Origin: an uncultured Clostridia bacterium
GTDB lineage: Bacteria; Bacillota; Clostridia; Christensenellales; Borkfalkiaceae
Assembly (NCBI GenBank): GCA_947627665.1
Contig: CANQWX010000006.1
Coordinates: 31,007-95,006, forward strand
Direction: 5' to 3'
DNA length: 64,000 nt
The position numbers were made by a program, and so were the translations under genes. The notes under the pieces were generated by a model. That model worked only from the letters and a program-made list of their open reading frames with translations, ran no database searches and was not told the DNA's origin. Shown piece by piece: positions 1 through 9,625 of this stretch (the stretch's first letter is position 1; every line of letters starts with the position of its first letter).

Positions 1-1406
1 CGCGTTTCGCATTTTTGGCGCAATCTGTCATAGAGAATGCGCTCGTGCGCGGCGTGCTGGTCCACAAGATAGGCCTCGTCGCCCGCCTCATAGATGAGAT
101 AGGTGCGGAAAAGCTCCCCCTTGAACGCGAGGGTGTCGGGATCGAGCCTCTCCTGCTTCGCCTTGCTCTGCTCCAGGAGCTGCCGCCTGTTCTCCTCGAA
201 ATGGTCCTCTTCCTGCGGCAGGGGCGCGCGCACTTCGAGCGTCGCCGGCTTGGGTTCGCGGTAAGGAATGACCGAGGGCTTTCCGATGGGCGAAATGTCG
301 AATTGCAGCTCCTTTTTTGCCTCCGCATAGGACATAGAGGGCGTCTTTGCGGCGGGCGTGGCGCTCCCTTCCGCCGTCCCGCTTGCCGCTAAGGCGCGGG
401 GCGGGTCCGCCACATATTCGAGCGCGCCCGAGCTGCCGTCGAGCACGGCGGAAACGACGGAGTACACGCTCCCGTAGATAACGCGGTTGTCGGCAAAGCG
501 GACGTCCGATTTGTTGGGATGGACGTTGACGTCCACGATCTCCGCGGGAAGCTCCAAAAAGAGTACATAAAACGGGTACTGCCTCGTCATGAGGTAGTTT
601 TTATAGGCATTGGCAACGGCGAGCGCCACCGTCTGGTTGACGACGTATCTCCCGTTGACGAACATGCTCTGATAGCTGCGGTTCGGCTTGTAAAAATTGC
701 GGTCGCCGATAAATCCACGCAGGACGACGCCGTGACGGTCGGCGTTGATCTCGAAACATCTGCCGAGCACGTCCGCGCCGTACACCGCGGCGATCGCGCT
801 CTTCAGCCCGTCCCCGAAGGAGCGATAGCGCACCTTCCCGTTGATCAGATAGGTAAAGGAGATCGCGGGGCGGGAGAGGAGAAAGCGGGAAACCATTCCC
901 GTCACGTCCCCCTCTTCCTGCGCGTCGCTCTTCAAGAATTTGAGCCGCGCGGGCGTGTTGAAGAATAGCCCGTCGACGGTGACGCAGGTCCCCTTGGCGC
1001 CCCCCGCGGGTTGAGGCTCTCCCGTTTGTCCCCCCTCCGAAAGGAGGCTCCACGCCTCCCCTTCTTCCGTCTTGGAAACGATCTCCATTCTCGATACGGA
1101 GGCAATGGAAGCGATCGCCTCGCCGCGGAAGCCGAGGGTCGAGATCGCCGCCAGGTCCTCCGCCGAGCGCAGTTTGCTCGTGGCATGCGGCAAGAATGCC
1201 GCCTTTAAGTCGCTTTTTTCGATGCCGCAGCCGTTGTCGGTGACGCGGATCCGCTTCTTCCCGCCCCCCTCGATCTCGATGCGGATCTCCGTGGCGCCCG
1301 CGTCGATCGCATTTTCCACGAGTTCCTTCACGACCGAATAGGGCCGATCGACGACTTCGCCCGCCGCGATGCGGTTGTAGACGTCGGGCGTCAAAACATG
1401 GATCAT
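1..1406 (-). CDS. mutL: DNA mismatch repair protein MutL (3' end cut by window edge)
   Basis: MutL is the GHKL ATPase and, in most Gram-positives, the nicking endonuclease that couples MutS mismatch recognition to repair. Translating the minus strand from the ATG at 1406 gives MIHVLTPDVYNRIAAGEVV followed by the expected ATP-binding motifs VVKELVENAIDAGA, DNGCGI and GFRGEAIASIASV (about residues 20-105). A linker near residue 340 leads into the C-terminal dimerisation/endonuclease domain. The endonuclease motif DQHAAHERILYD is visible just before the edge; its last acidic residue is Asp where most family members have Glu, a conservative change. The start overlaps the mutS stop (ATGA), so the two are translationally coupled. 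About 468 codons are present and the remaining C-terminus lies outside the window. Confidence 0.96.
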   Translation of the reverse strand, partial: MIHVLTPDVYNRIAAGEVVDRPYSVVKELVENAIDAGATEIRIEIEGGGKKRIRVTDNGCGIEKSDLKAAFLPHATSKLRSAEDLAAISTLGFRGEAIASIASVSRMEIVSKTEEGEAWSLLSEGGQTGEPQPAGGAKGTCVTVDGLFFNTPARLKFLKSDAQEEGDVTGMVSRFLLSRPAISFTYLINGKVRYRSFGDGLKSAIAAVYGADVLGRCFEINADRHGVVLRGFIGDRNFYKPNRSYQSMFVNGRYVVNQTVALAVANAYKNYLMTRQYPFYVLFLELPAEIVDVNVHPNKSDVRFADNRVIYGSVYSVVSAVLDGSSGALEYVADPPRALAASGTAEGSATPAAKTPSMSYAEAKKELQFDISPIGKPSVIPYREPKPATLEVRAPLPQEEDHFEENRRQLLEQSKAKQERLDPDTLAFKGELFRTYLIYEAGDEAYLVDQHAAHERILYDRLRQKCET

Positions 1407-3967
1407 TTGAGTTCCTCCTTCCAAGCCGAGAGAAGGGCGAGCGCCTGCATGGGCGTGAGCAGATCGGTATCCAGCGCCCTGAGCCGTGAAACGAACGCAG
1501 GCTCCCCATCGGGGCCATCAGGGACCTCTTCCTCGTTTTCCTCATGCCTTCGCGTGACATCGTTTTTTTCGAGATTTTTGAGTATTTTTTTGGCGCGTGA
1601 AGTGACTTCCGCGGGTACGCCCGCAAGGGAGGCGACCTCCACGCCGAAGGAGCGGGACGCACCGCCGCGCACAATCTTGCGCAAAAAGACGATGCTGCCG
1701 CCCGATTCCCGCACGGTGATCTTATAGTTCTTTACCCCGCCGAGCTTTCCTTCAAGCTCGGTGAGTTCATGGTAGTGGGTGGCAAACAAAGTCTTGGCGC
1801 GCACTTTTTCCGTGAGATATTCGATGACCGCCCACGCGATGGATAGCCCGTCGAAGGTGCTCGTCCCCCTCCCCACCTCGTCCAAGATCAGCAGGCTGCG
1901 CGGGGTGGCGTTGCGGAGGATGTTTGCGACCTCCGTCATCTCGACCATGAAGGTGGAGCGGTCTAAGATCAGGTTGTCGCTTGCGCCGATCCGCGTGAAG
2001 ATGCGGTCGCAGAGGGGCACGCGCGCCCTCTTTGCGGGCACGAAGCAGCCGACATGCGCCATGAGCACGATGAGCGCCACCTGGCGAAGATATGTGCTCT
2101 TGCCCGCCATGTTGGGTCCCGTGATGATCATCGTCCGGTCGTCCCCGCCGTTCAGCAAGCAGTCGTTGGGCACGAACCGCTCGCGGGAGAGCGCCTCCAC
2201 CACGGGATGCCTCCCCCCTTCGATCTCGAGCGCGCCCTCCTCCGCGATCTCGGGACGGCAGTACTTGTTTTCCGCCGCAACGATCGCAAAGGAATTGAGG
2301 CAGTCGAGCATGGCGATCGCCTCGGAAATGCGCTGGAAGAGCTTGATGTTGCGCTGCAAGATCTCGTACAGCTCTTCGTAAAGGCTGGCTTCCAGCCGCT
2401 GCGCCTTCTCGTCGCTCCCCAAGATCTTCTCCTCGAGCTGTTTCAGCTCTTCGGTGATATACCGCTCGCCGCCCGCCAGCGTCTGGCGGCGGACATAGGA
2501 ATAGGGAACCTTGTCCTTAAAGGAATTGCTCACCTCAATGTAGTAGCCGAACACGCGGTTGTACCCCACCTTGAGGGTGCGGATGCCCGTTTCTTCGCGC
2601 TCCCGCGCCTCCAGCTCGGCAAGCACCTGCGTGCTGTTCTTTTTGATGTTGCGTAGCCCGTCAAGCTCTTCGTTGTACCCTTCGCGGATGTAATCCCCAT
2701 CCCGCAAAAGCCCCGCGTCCTCTTTGATGGCGCGGTCGAGCAGGGAGCAAATCTCCGCAGTGTCGATAAGTCCCTCGTCGATCTCGTGCAGAAGCGCCGA
2801 ATGGAAGCCCGAGAGCTGCATTTTGATGTTGGGAACGGCGGAGAGCGATCTGCTCAGCGCGACGCAGTCCCGCGGCTCGAAATTTCCGTTGGAGATGCGC
2901 CCCGCGAGCCGCTCGATGTCCCGCATGCCCGAGAGCATGTCCGTAAGTCCCATGCGGACGACGCTCGCGCGGAAAAGCTCCTCCACCGCGTCGAGCCGCT
3001 TTTCGATCTCCTTCTTGTCGAGAAGCGGGGCAAGCAGCATGCCCGAGAGCTTGCGCGCGCCCATGCCCGTGCCCGTCTTGTCGAGCAGCCACAGAAGGGA
3101 ACCATACCGCTTCCCCTCCGCGCTGTTTTTGAGCAATTCGAGGTTGCGCACGGCGATGGGATCGAGGACCATCTGCCCTCCCTCGCTCGCCACCTGCAGG
3201 CGGTTGATGCCCGTGAGCGCGCGCTTCTGCGTGTCGCTCAGATAGGCGAGAAGGGCGCCCGCGGCCACCGTGCAAAGCGGCCTATTTTCCAGCCCCAACG
3301 CCTCCATGGAACCCACGGCAAGCTGCGCTTTGAGCTGCTCCTCCGCCCGCGGAAGCTGGAACGCCCACGGCAGATAGCAGGAAAAGCGCGGCAGGATCCC
3401 CCGCTCAAGCTCGGGGCTGTCTTTCACTGCAAAGAGAAGTTCCTCGTTGCAGATGACCTCGGCGACCGAGAGATTGACGAGCGCGGCCAACAGTTTTTCG
3501 GCGCTCTCCGTTTCCGAAACGCAGAACTCCCCCGTGGTAATATCGGCATAAGCGAGGGCGAAGCGTTCCCCCGCCTTCACGCCGCAGGCAATGTAATTGT
3601 TCCTGCGGGCGTCGAGAAAATTGTCCTCGATGACCGTGCCCGCCGACACCACGCGGATGACGTCGCGGTCGACCATGCCCTTGCTCGCCTTCGGATCGGA
3701 GAGCTGTTCACAGATGGCGACGCGCTCCCCCGCCTCGACGAGTTTGTTGAGGTACCCGTCCACGGCGTGATAGGGAACGCCGCACATCGGAGCGCGCTCG
3801 GGCAGACCGCAGTCCCGTCCCGTCAGCGTGAGATCGAGCAGCTTGGACGCCTTGACCGCGTCCTCGAAGAACATTTCATAGAAATCCCCAAGACGGAAAA
3901 ACACGATGCAGCCCGGGTATTTCGCCTTGATCTTTTTCCAAAATTCCATCATGGGAGAGAGTGCCAT
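1403..3967 (-). CDS. mutS: DNA mismatch repair ATPase MutS
   Basis: MutS recognises mispaired and looped bases and signals to MutL. The 854-residue product has the usual layout: N-terminal mismatch-binding domain with the F-x-E type motif in GDFYEMF (near residue 25), connector, lever and clamp regions, then the ABC-type ATPase with Walker A GPNMAGKST near residue 617 and Walker B LLILDEVGRGTSTFDG. I chose the ATG at 3967 because a strong AAGGAGG lies just upstream and the product then starts MALSPMMEFW, as in other MutS proteins; an in-frame ATG 42 nt upstream lacks this support and falls in a palindromic repeat. It sits between miaB and mutL in the common clostridial miaB-mutS-mutL order. 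Confidence 0.97.
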   Translation of the reverse strand: MALSPMMEFWKKIKAKYPGCIVFFRLGDFYEMFFEDAVKASKLLDLTLTGRDCGLPERAPMCGVPYHAVDGYLNKLVEAGERVAICEQLSDPKASKGMVDRDVIRVVSAGTVIEDNFLDARRNNYIACGVKAGERFALAYADITTGEFCVSETESAEKLLAALVNLSVAEVICNEELLFAVKDSPELERGILPRFSCYLPWAFQLPRAEEQLKAQLAVGSMEALGLENRPLCTVAAGALLAYLSDTQKRALTGINRLQVASEGGQMVLDPIAVRNLELLKNSAEGKRYGSLLWLLDKTGTGMGARKLSGMLLAPLLDKKEIEKRLDAVEELFRASVVRMGLTDMLSGMRDIERLAGRISNGNFEPRDCVALSRSLSAVPNIKMQLSGFHSALLHEIDEGLIDTAEICSLLDRAIKEDAGLLRDGDYIREGYNEELDGLRNIKKNSTQVLAELEAREREETGIRTLKVGYNRVFGYYIEVSNSFKDKVPYSYVRRQTLAGGERYITEELKQLEEKILGSDEKAQRLEASLYEELYEILQRNIKLFQRISEAIAMLDCLNSFAIVAAENKYCRPEIAEEGALEIEGGRHPVVEALSRERFVPNDCLLNGGDDRTMIITGPNMAGKSTYLRQVALIVLMAHVGCFVPAKRARVPLCDRIFTRIGASDNLILDRSTFMVEMTEVANILRNATPRSLLILDEVGRGTSTFDGLSIAWAVIEYLTEKVRAKTLFATHYHELTELEGKLGGVKNYKITVRESGGSIVFLRKIVRGGASRSFGVEVASLAGVPAEVTSRAKKILKNLEKNDVTRRHEENEEEVPDGPDGEPAFVSRLRALDTDLLTPMQALALLSAWKEELK

Positions 3968-3983
3968 AATGCCTCCTTCGATA

Positions 3984-4025
3984 TTCACGAAAAATCTTTT
4001 GCTACGCAAAATCTTTTTCCGTGAA
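3984..4025. repeat. Palindromic intergenic element, copy 1 (upstream of mutS)
   Basis: A 42-bp near-palindrome beginning TTCACGAAAAATCTTTTGC and ending with CTTTTTCCGTGAA. Almost the same sequence, in opposite orientation, occurs at 29392-29434 after nrdD, and a shorter degenerate relative at 37675-37706 before dnaE. It lies in the mutS leader, between any upstream promoter and the AAGGAGG site. Confidence 0.7.
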
Positions 4026-4082
4026 GAAACTTTTTCCTGTGTTATAACTTGCCTGTTCTCTTTTCGGAATGCGCGCAGAGGC

Positions 4083-5411
4083 TCAACGGGGATCGGACGG
4101 GGAAACGAGTTCGCCGAACAGCGAAACGCCGTTGGCGCGCTCGACCTTCAAATCCACGAATTCGCCGATGACATTCCTGTCGCTCGTGAAATAGCCCATG
4201 CGCCCTGCCTCGTTGCGCCCGAGATACAGTCCCTTTTTCTCGTCGTAGTCCTCGCAGAGGATCTCCGTGACCTTCCCGACGAAGGTCGCAGACAGCTCCC
4301 GCGTGTTCTCGTTGACCTGCTCCACGAGCCGCATGATGCGCTCCTTGCTCACTTCCTCGGGGATCTGCCCCTCCATCTCCGCCGCCTTGGTGCCCGTTCT
4401 CGGCGAGTAGACGAAAGTGAACGCCGAAGCAAAGCGCGCCTCCTTGACGAGGGATAGGGTCTCCTCGAATTCCTCCTCCGTTTCGGTGGGGAAGCCCACG
4501 ATGAGATCGCTCGTCACGGGGCAATCGGGAATGTACGAACGGAGCATTTCGATCTCGGAGAGATATTTCTCGCGGGTGTAGCGCCTGTTCATTAAATTTA
4601 AGATGCGGTTGCTCCCCGACTGCGCGGGAAGATGGAGCAAATTGCAAATTTTATCGTGCTTTTTCATCACGCGGGCGAGTTCCTCGGAGAAATCCTTAGG
4701 GTGCGACGTCATGAAGCGCACGCGGAACTTTCCCTCGACCGAGGCGACGGCGTCCAAAAGTTCGGGGAAGCTCCTCCCTCCCCTGCCGTCGCTGTTGTAG
4801 GAGTTCACGTTCTGCCCGAGCAGGGTGATCTCGCGGAAGCCGTCCGCAACGAGCGCGCGCACCTCTTTCAGAATGTCCTCGGCCCTTCTCGAGCGCTCCC
4901 GCCCCCGCACATAGGGCACGATGCAGTAGGAGCAAAAATTGTTGCAGCCGTAGGTGATGTTCACCCAAGCGTTCGGATAGCTCGTGCGGACGGGTTCAAT
5001 GCCGTCCTCCGTTTCTCCCCGCTCCTCTTTGAGGGAGATGATCGCCTTCCTCTTCGCGCGGCGGCGGTCGATGAGTTCGCCGAGTTCTCCCAAATTGTGG
5101 GTGCCGAACACGAGGTCGACGAAGGGGAATTTTTGCCGCAGAAGCTGCGCCTTGCCCGCCTCCTGCGCCATACAACCGCCCACGGCGATGATGAGGTCCC
5201 TTTTCTCGCGCTTTAATTTTTTGAGCGCGCCGATATTGCCGAAAGCATGATTTTCGGCATTTTCGCGGATACAGCAGGTGTTGAACACGATGATGTCCGC
5301 CTCTTCAATGGAGCTTTCGCGGTCGTACCCCTTCCCGCGCAGGATGCCCGCGATCTTCTCCGATTCATGGACGTTCATCTGGCATCCGTAAGTCACGATA
5401 TGATAGTTCAT
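4083..5411 (-). CDS. miaB: tRNA-2-methylthio-N6-dimethylallyladenosine synthase MiaB
   Basis: MiaB is a radical-SAM methylthiotransferase that adds the 2-methylthio group to i6A37 of tRNAs reading UNN codons. The 442-residue protein has the three MTTase modules: N-terminal UPF0004 domain with the auxiliary-cluster cysteines (TYGCQMN at residue 7, NTCCIREN, and VGGCMAQE), the radical-SAM core with CNNFCSYC (about residues 155-162), and a C-terminal TRAM domain (about 375-437). The MiaB-specific MNVHESE near the N-terminus separates it from MtaB and RimO. An AGGA site precedes the ATG. It is 24 nt downstream of the Sir2 gene and about 115 nt upstream of mutS, probably in one transcript. Confidence 0.96.
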   Translation of the reverse strand: MNYHIVTYGCQMNVHESEKIAGILRGKGYDRESSIEEADIIVFNTCCIRENAENHAFGNIGALKKLKREKRDLIIAVGGCMAQEAGKAQLLRQKFPFVDLVFGTHNLGELGELIDRRRAKRKAIISLKEERGETEDGIEPVRTSYPNAWVNITYGCNNFCSYCIVPYVRGRERSRRAEDILKEVRALVADGFREITLLGQNVNSYNSDGRGGRSFPELLDAVASVEGKFRVRFMTSHPKDFSEELARVMKKHDKICNLLHLPAQSGSNRILNLMNRRYTREKYLSEIEMLRSYIPDCPVTSDLIVGFPTETEEEFEETLSLVKEARFASAFTFVYSPRTGTKAAEMEGQIPEEVSKERIMRLVEQVNENTRELSATFVGKVTEILCEDYDEKKGLYLGRNEAGRMGYFTSDRNVIGEFVDLKVERANGVSLFGELVSPSDPR

Positions 5412-5435
5412 GATATTTTCCTGCGCCCCCCGAAC

Positions 5436-6137
5436 TTACAAGTTTCCCAGCACTTCGCCCACTTTTTCGTGCAGAACGAGGTCGCAGCGTCCGTCCAGCG
5501 GGGTTTCGTCCCGGTTGATGAGCACGAGATATTTGCCGCGGAAATCCTCCACAAAGCCCGCCGCGGGGTAGACGGTGAGGGAAGTCCCCGCCACGATGAG
5601 CATGTCCGCACGGCGGATGGCGCCGACCGCGCCCCGCACGGTGTCGTCGTCGAGCAGCTCCCCGTAGAGCACGACGTCGGGTTTGATAAGTCCGCCGCAA
5701 TCGCAGCGCGGCACGCCCTTCCCGCGGGCGATGTACTCCGCCGAAAATTTCTTGCCGCATTTAAGGCAGGTGTTGCGGTGGACGCTGCCGTGCAGCTCGT
5801 ACACCCGCCGGCTCCCCGCTTTTTGGTGTAGCCCGTCGATGTTCTGCGTGACGACCGCGAGAAGTTTCCCCTCCCGCTCCCATTCCGCAAGTTTTTTATG
5901 CGCCGCATTGGGCTGCGCGCCGAGGGGGAGCATCTTGTCGCGGTAAAAGCGGTAGAACTCCTCGGTGTGCGAATAGAAGTAGCCGCTCGAGAGCATCGTT
6001 TCGGGCGAAACGTCGTATTTTTGACGGTAAAGCCCGTCCTCGGAACGGAAATCGGGGATCCCGCTCTCCGTGGACACTCCCGCCCCGCCGAAAAAGACGA
6101 TCCGGTTGCATTCGGCGACCATTTCCCGCAGCGTCAT
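5436..6137 (-). CDS. cobB: NAD-dependent protein deacylase, Sir2 family
   Basis: Sirtuins remove acyl groups from protein lysines using NAD+. The 233-residue product shows the NAD-binding GAGVSTESGIPDFRS (about residues 16-30), the catalytic TQNIDGLHQKAGS with the general-base His in YELHGSVH, a zinc-binding set of cysteines (CLKCGKKF and, 18 residues on, CDCGGLIKPDVV), and the GTSLTVYPAA signature. An in-frame ATG at 6161 is possible, but the ATG at 6137 has the better GAGGTGA site and gives the N-terminus usual for the family (MTLREMVAECNRIVFFGGAG). First gene of a minus-strand run with miaB, mutS and mutL; its promoter region faces the PBP gene. Confidence 0.94.
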   Translation of the reverse strand: MTLREMVAECNRIVFFGGAGVSTESGIPDFRSEDGLYRQKYDVSPETMLSSGYFYSHTEEFYRFYRDKMLPLGAQPNAAHKKLAEWEREGKLLAVVTQNIDGLHQKAGSRRVYELHGSVHRNTCLKCGKKFSAEYIARGKGVPRCDCGGLIKPDVVLYGELLDDDTVRGAVGAIRRADMLIVAGTSLTVYPAAGFVEDFRGKYLVLINRDETPLDGRCDLVLHEKVGEVLGNL

Positions 6138-6219
6138 ATCTTCACCTCGTGAAAAAGACATAATTTTCCTTTTACATTATAACATGTCCGAAAAAAAATT
6201 TCAACAGCTGCACGCCGAT

Positions 6220-6256
6220 TTGCAAAATTTTTCGCAAGCTACGGATACTGTAACCG
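6220..6256 (+). promoter_or_regulatory. Possible promoter of the class A PBP gene
   Basis: TTGCAA at 6220-6225, 18 bp, then GATACT at 6244-6249. The ATG at 6257 follows after only 7 nt and there is no Shine-Dalgarno sequence, so the message may be leaderless. The match to consensus is moderate. Confidence 0.45.
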
Positions 6257-8479
6257 ATGAACCGTGCCGTTAAGATCGTTATTATCCTTTTGAGCGCCAT
6301 GGCTACGCTCGCGCTTGCCCTGCTCGTCTACTATTTTGCGGTGACGGCGGGCGAGAAGCTCGACATGCAAAAGCTCTCGCTCAACGAAAACTGCGTGCTC
6401 GTCTTTGACAAAAACGGGGAGGAGATCAAGACGGCGCAAAAGAGCGCGGTCGCCCTCGACGCGCTTCCCGACTATCTGCCAAACGCCTTCGTCGCCGTGG
6501 AGGACAAGCGCTTTTACACCCACCATGGGCTTGACTACCGCCGCATGATGAAGGCGGCGCTGAAAAACGCCGCCACGTTCTCCTTCCGCGAGGGCGCCTC
6601 GACCATCTCCCAGCAACTCATCAAAAACACCCATCTCACGGGGGAAAAGACCATCCGCCGCAAGCTCAAAGAGATCAAACTCACCCGCGCGCTCGAGCGG
6701 CGCTTTTCCAAGCGGGAGATCCTCGAACTCTATCTCAACTCCATCTATTTCGGGCACAGCGCCTTCGGCGTCGGCAGCGCCGCGGAATACTACTTCGGCT
6801 CCGCGCCCTCGGAACTGACGCCCGCAGAGTGCGCCATGCTCGCCGCCCTCGTGCGGTCGCCCAACCGCTATTCCCCCTTCACCGACCCCGAAAAATGTCT
6901 TGCACGGCGCAATTTCGTGCTCTCGCTCATGCGGGAGCAGGGCTATCTCACCCCCGAAGAGGAAACCGAAGCACGCGCCGAGCCGCTTCCCCTCTCCCCC
7001 TGCGAACGGGAGGAGAGCGCCTATCTTGTCCCTGTGTTCGCAGAGCTTGCCCGCCTCTTCCCCGACGCGCAGTCGGGGGACAAACTGCGCGTGTATACCG
7101 CGCTCGACCCCGCGCTGCAACGCGTCTTGGAGGAGCAGGAAGCGGGATCGGACGTCTGCATCGCCGTGCGGGGCGCGGAGGGAGGCGTCAAAGCCTTCTT
7201 TTCGACCTGCGGCGTCTTGAAGCGGCTGCCCGCCTCCACCATCAAACCGCTCGCCGTCTATGCGCCCGCGATCGAAGAAAACCTCATCTCCCCCGCCACC
7301 CCTCTGCTCGACGAAAAGACGGACTTCGGCGGCTATTCCCCCGCCGACTACGGCGGAAAATACGGCGGCTACATGAGCGTGCGCTACGCCCTCTCCCGCA
7401 GCGTGAACGTGCCCGCCGTAAAAGTGCTCAATTCACTTGGCGTGGAGCGCGCCGCCTCCTATCTCGAGAAATTGGGGCTGCCCGTTCCCGCAGAGGACAG
7501 AACGCTGGCCTTAGCGCTCGGCGGCATGAAGGAGGGCTATCCGCTGCTCTCGCTTCTCGATGGCTATGCAAGTTTTGCGCGGGGCGGCGTCTACTCCCCC
7601 GCCTACTTTATCGAACGGGTGGAGGACTGTCAAGGAAAATTACTTTACAGCAGCGAAAAATGTCAAGGCAAAGAGCTTGACAGAAGGGTGTTTTCCGAGG
7701 ACACCGCATACCTCATCAACGATATGCTCATGACCGCCGCGCGCGAAGGCACGGCAAAAAAGCTCAAATCTCTCCCCTTCGAAGTGGCGGCAAAGACGGG
7801 CACGGGCGGCACGGCGGCGCAGGACAACACCGACGCCTACACGATCGCCTACACCTCGGAGGACGCCGTGGGCGTATGGCTCGGAAACCGCGACAACTCT
7901 CCCATCGAGGCGACGGGCGGCGGCTTGCCCGCAAACATCGCGCTCCGCGTTCTCAAAGCGCTCTACGGCAGACATTCGCCCGCACCCTTCCCCCGCAGCG
8001 ACGGCGTGGCCTGCGCGTTGCTCGACAAGGAGGAGTACGAAAAAAATCACCGCCTGCTCCTTGCCGACCCCCTTGCGCCCGAATATCTCTCCGTAAAAGA
8101 GCTGTTCCGTAAAAGCGCGCTGCCCGAGGGAACGAGCGAAAAATTTTCCCGCCCGAAAATACAAAAACCCGAGATCTCGGTCGTCAACGGCTCCGTAAAG
8201 ATAGTACTATGTCAGACAGAATACTATGATTACGAGGTAAAAAGACAATGTGGAGATCAAATTTCCACCGTTTATAAAGGAAAATACCGCAGAGAGCTGT
8301 TTGACAACTCGGTCTGCGGCGGAAAGAATTATGTGTATTCGGTGACCCCCTACTATTGCGGGATCGCGGGAGAAACGGTCACGCTCCCCTCCGTCCACAT
8401 CGAAACGAGCGACAAATTGCCCGACGATTGGTGGCAGGAAAGCGCGCTTTCGAGGCGATCGCATGGCGCGGTCTTATAG
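6257..8479 (+). CDS. Class A penicillin-binding protein (transglycosylase/transpeptidase)
   Basis: This bifunctional enzyme polymerises and cross-links peptidoglycan outside the membrane. The 740-residue protein has one N-terminal membrane anchor (about 7-29), a GT51 transglycosylase with EDKRFYTHHG, EGASTISQQL and the RKLKEIKLTRALE / ILELYLNSIYFG block (about 80-190), and a transpeptidase with STIK (Ser near 327), SVN near 382 and KTGTGG near 513. The C-terminal 100 residues resemble a small accessory domain. A copy of the window's dispersed palindromic repeat (8201-8228) lies in frame inside this tail and encodes part of KIVLCQTEYYDYE. The last 6 nt overlap the convergent thiI gene. I cannot assign a specific ponA/pbp1A ortholog. 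Confidence 0.95.
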   Translation: MNRAVKIVIILLSAMATLALALLVYYFAVTAGEKLDMQKLSLNENCVLVFDKNGEEIKTAQKSAVALDALPDYLPNAFVAVEDKRFYTHHGLDYRRMMKAALKNAATFSFREGASTISQQLIKNTHLTGEKTIRRKLKEIKLTRALERRFSKREILELYLNSIYFGHSAFGVGSAAEYYFGSAPSELTPAECAMLAALVRSPNRYSPFTDPEKCLARRNFVLSLMREQGYLTPEEETEARAEPLPLSPCEREESAYLVPVFAELARLFPDAQSGDKLRVYTALDPALQRVLEEQEAGSDVCIAVRGAEGGVKAFFSTCGVLKRLPASTIKPLAVYAPAIEENLISPATPLLDEKTDFGGYSPADYGGKYGGYMSVRYALSRSVNVPAVKVLNSLGVERAASYLEKLGLPVPAEDRTLALALGGMKEGYPLLSLLDGYASFARGGVYSPAYFIERVEDCQGKLLYSSEKCQGKELDRRVFSEDTAYLINDMLMTAAREGTAKKLKSLPFEVAAKTGTGGTAAQDNTDAYTIAYTSEDAVGVWLGNRDNSPIEATGGGLPANIALRVLKALYGRHSPAPFPRSDGVACALLDKEEYEKNHRLLLADPLAPEYLSVKELFRKSALPEGTSEKFSRPKIQKPEISVVNGSVKIVLCQTEYYDYEVKRQCGDQISTVYKGKYRRELFDNSVCGGKNYVYSVTPYYCGIAGETVTLPSVHIETSDKLPDDWWQESALSRRSHGAVL
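8201..8228 (+). repeat. Dispersed palindromic repeat, copy A (inside PBP coding sequence)
   Basis: ATAGTACTATG, TCAGA, then CAGAATACTATG. Same element as at 22236, 28298, 42143, 51531 and 57341. Here it is translated in frame in the C-terminal tail of the penicillin-binding protein. Confidence 0.8.
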
Positions 8480-9625
8480 CTCGAAGACCTCTTTGGTGGC
8501 AAGCGCTTCGCGCATGAGCGCCTCTGCGTCGAGCTTTTTTTCCTCCTCTTCGATAAAGGAGAGCTTGGGCCGTATGGCGGGGAAATCGGGCAAAAAGACG
8601 GTGCAGCAGTCCTCGTAGGGCAGCACCGACGTTTCGAATGTGCCGATCTTTTTGGCGATGAGCACGATCTCCTCCTTGTCGAACCCGATGAGCGGGCGCA
8701 AGACGGGGAGCTTGACGACCGCATTCGAGGAGGTGATGCCCTCGATGGTCTGGCTGGCGACTTGCCCCAAACTCTCCCCCGTGATGAGGCACTTGGCGTT
8801 TACGTCCCGCGCCGTTTGTTCCGCCAAACGGAACATGAAGCGCCGAAGAAGGGTGACGTTCAGCTCGGCGGCGCACTTGGCGTGGATCTCTTCCTGGATA
8901 TGCGCGACGTTCAGCGTGAGGAGCCTGCCCGATACGGAATAGCGCGCCAAAAGCCGTGCAAGTTCCTTCACCTTCTCCTTGGCGCCGTCGTTGGTATAGG
9001 GGTAGCTGTGGAAATGCAGCAGTTCTACCGTCATGCCGCGCTTTGCCATCATGTAGCCCGCCACGGGGGAATCGATGCCGCCCGAAATGAGCAAAAGTCC
9101 CTTCCCCGAGGTACCCACGGGCATGCCGCCCGCTCCCCTCTCGAATTTGCCGAACACGAGCGCCGTGCCGTTCTCGCGGATGTCGATACAGACGGTGTGC
9201 CCGGGTTCGTGCACGTCCACCGTGAGCTGCGGGAATTCGTCCAAAAGCCGCCCGCCGATGTGGGCGCTCAGCTCCATGCTCGTCATGGGATATTTTTTAT
9301 CGGCGCGATGGGTCTGTACCTTAAAGCTGCCCGCCCGCGGGCATACCTCCCGCGCCGCGCGGTAAACGCTGTCAAGGTCGTAGGGAACGCACAGTCCCAC
9401 AGAGTAAGAGTGCACGCCGAACACGCGGGAGATCCGCCCGCAAAGCTCCTCCATGCGCGCCTCGTCGAAGGCGGTCACGAGATACCTGCCGCTCGTGCGG
9501 TGCAATTCGTGCTTCAAGCCCTTCATGGCTCGCTCCAGATTGACGCAAAATACCCGCTCGAAATAGCCGCGGTTCTTTCCCTTCAGATGAATTTCCGCAT
9601 AGCGGATGATGATGACTTTTTCCAT
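8474..9625 (-). CDS. thiI: tRNA 4-thiouridine synthase ThiI
   Basis: ThiI adenylates uridine 8 of tRNA and transfers sulfur to give s4U; it can also feed thiamine thiazole synthesis. The 383-residue protein has the N-terminal ferredoxin-like plus THUMP region (about 1-165) and a PP-loop ATPase with SGGIDSPVAGYMMAKRG (from about residue 178). There is no C-terminal rhodanese domain, as in most Firmicutes; a CC pair in PYEDCCTVFLPDF is seen near the C-terminus. The start codon follows the stop of the cysteine desulfurase gene with no gap, and NifS-type desulfurase plus ThiI is the known sulfur-donor pair, so these two genes very likely work together. Confidence 0.96.
   Translation of the reverse strand: MEKVIIIRYAEIHLKGKNRGYFERVFCVNLERAMKGLKHELHRTSGRYLVTAFDEARMEELCGRISRVFGVHSYSVGLCVPYDLDSVYRAAREVCPRAGSFKVQTHRADKKYPMTSMELSAHIGGRLLDEFPQLTVDVHEPGHTVCIDIRENGTALVFGKFERGAGGMPVGTSGKGLLLISGGIDSPVAGYMMAKRGMTVELLHFHSYPYTNDGAKEKVKELARLLARYSVSGRLLTLNVAHIQEEIHAKCAAELNVTLLRRFMFRLAEQTARDVNAKCLITGESLGQVASQTIEGITSSNAVVKLPVLRPLIGFDKEEIVLIAKKIGTFETSVLPYEDCCTVFLPDFPAIRPKLSFIEEEEKKLDAEALMREALATKEVFEL

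Noticed and set aside
3968..4009. Longer N-terminus for MutS
   Set aside because: The extra 14 codons lie in a palindromic repeat and lack a ribosome site, whereas AAGGAGG stands right before the ATG at 3967.
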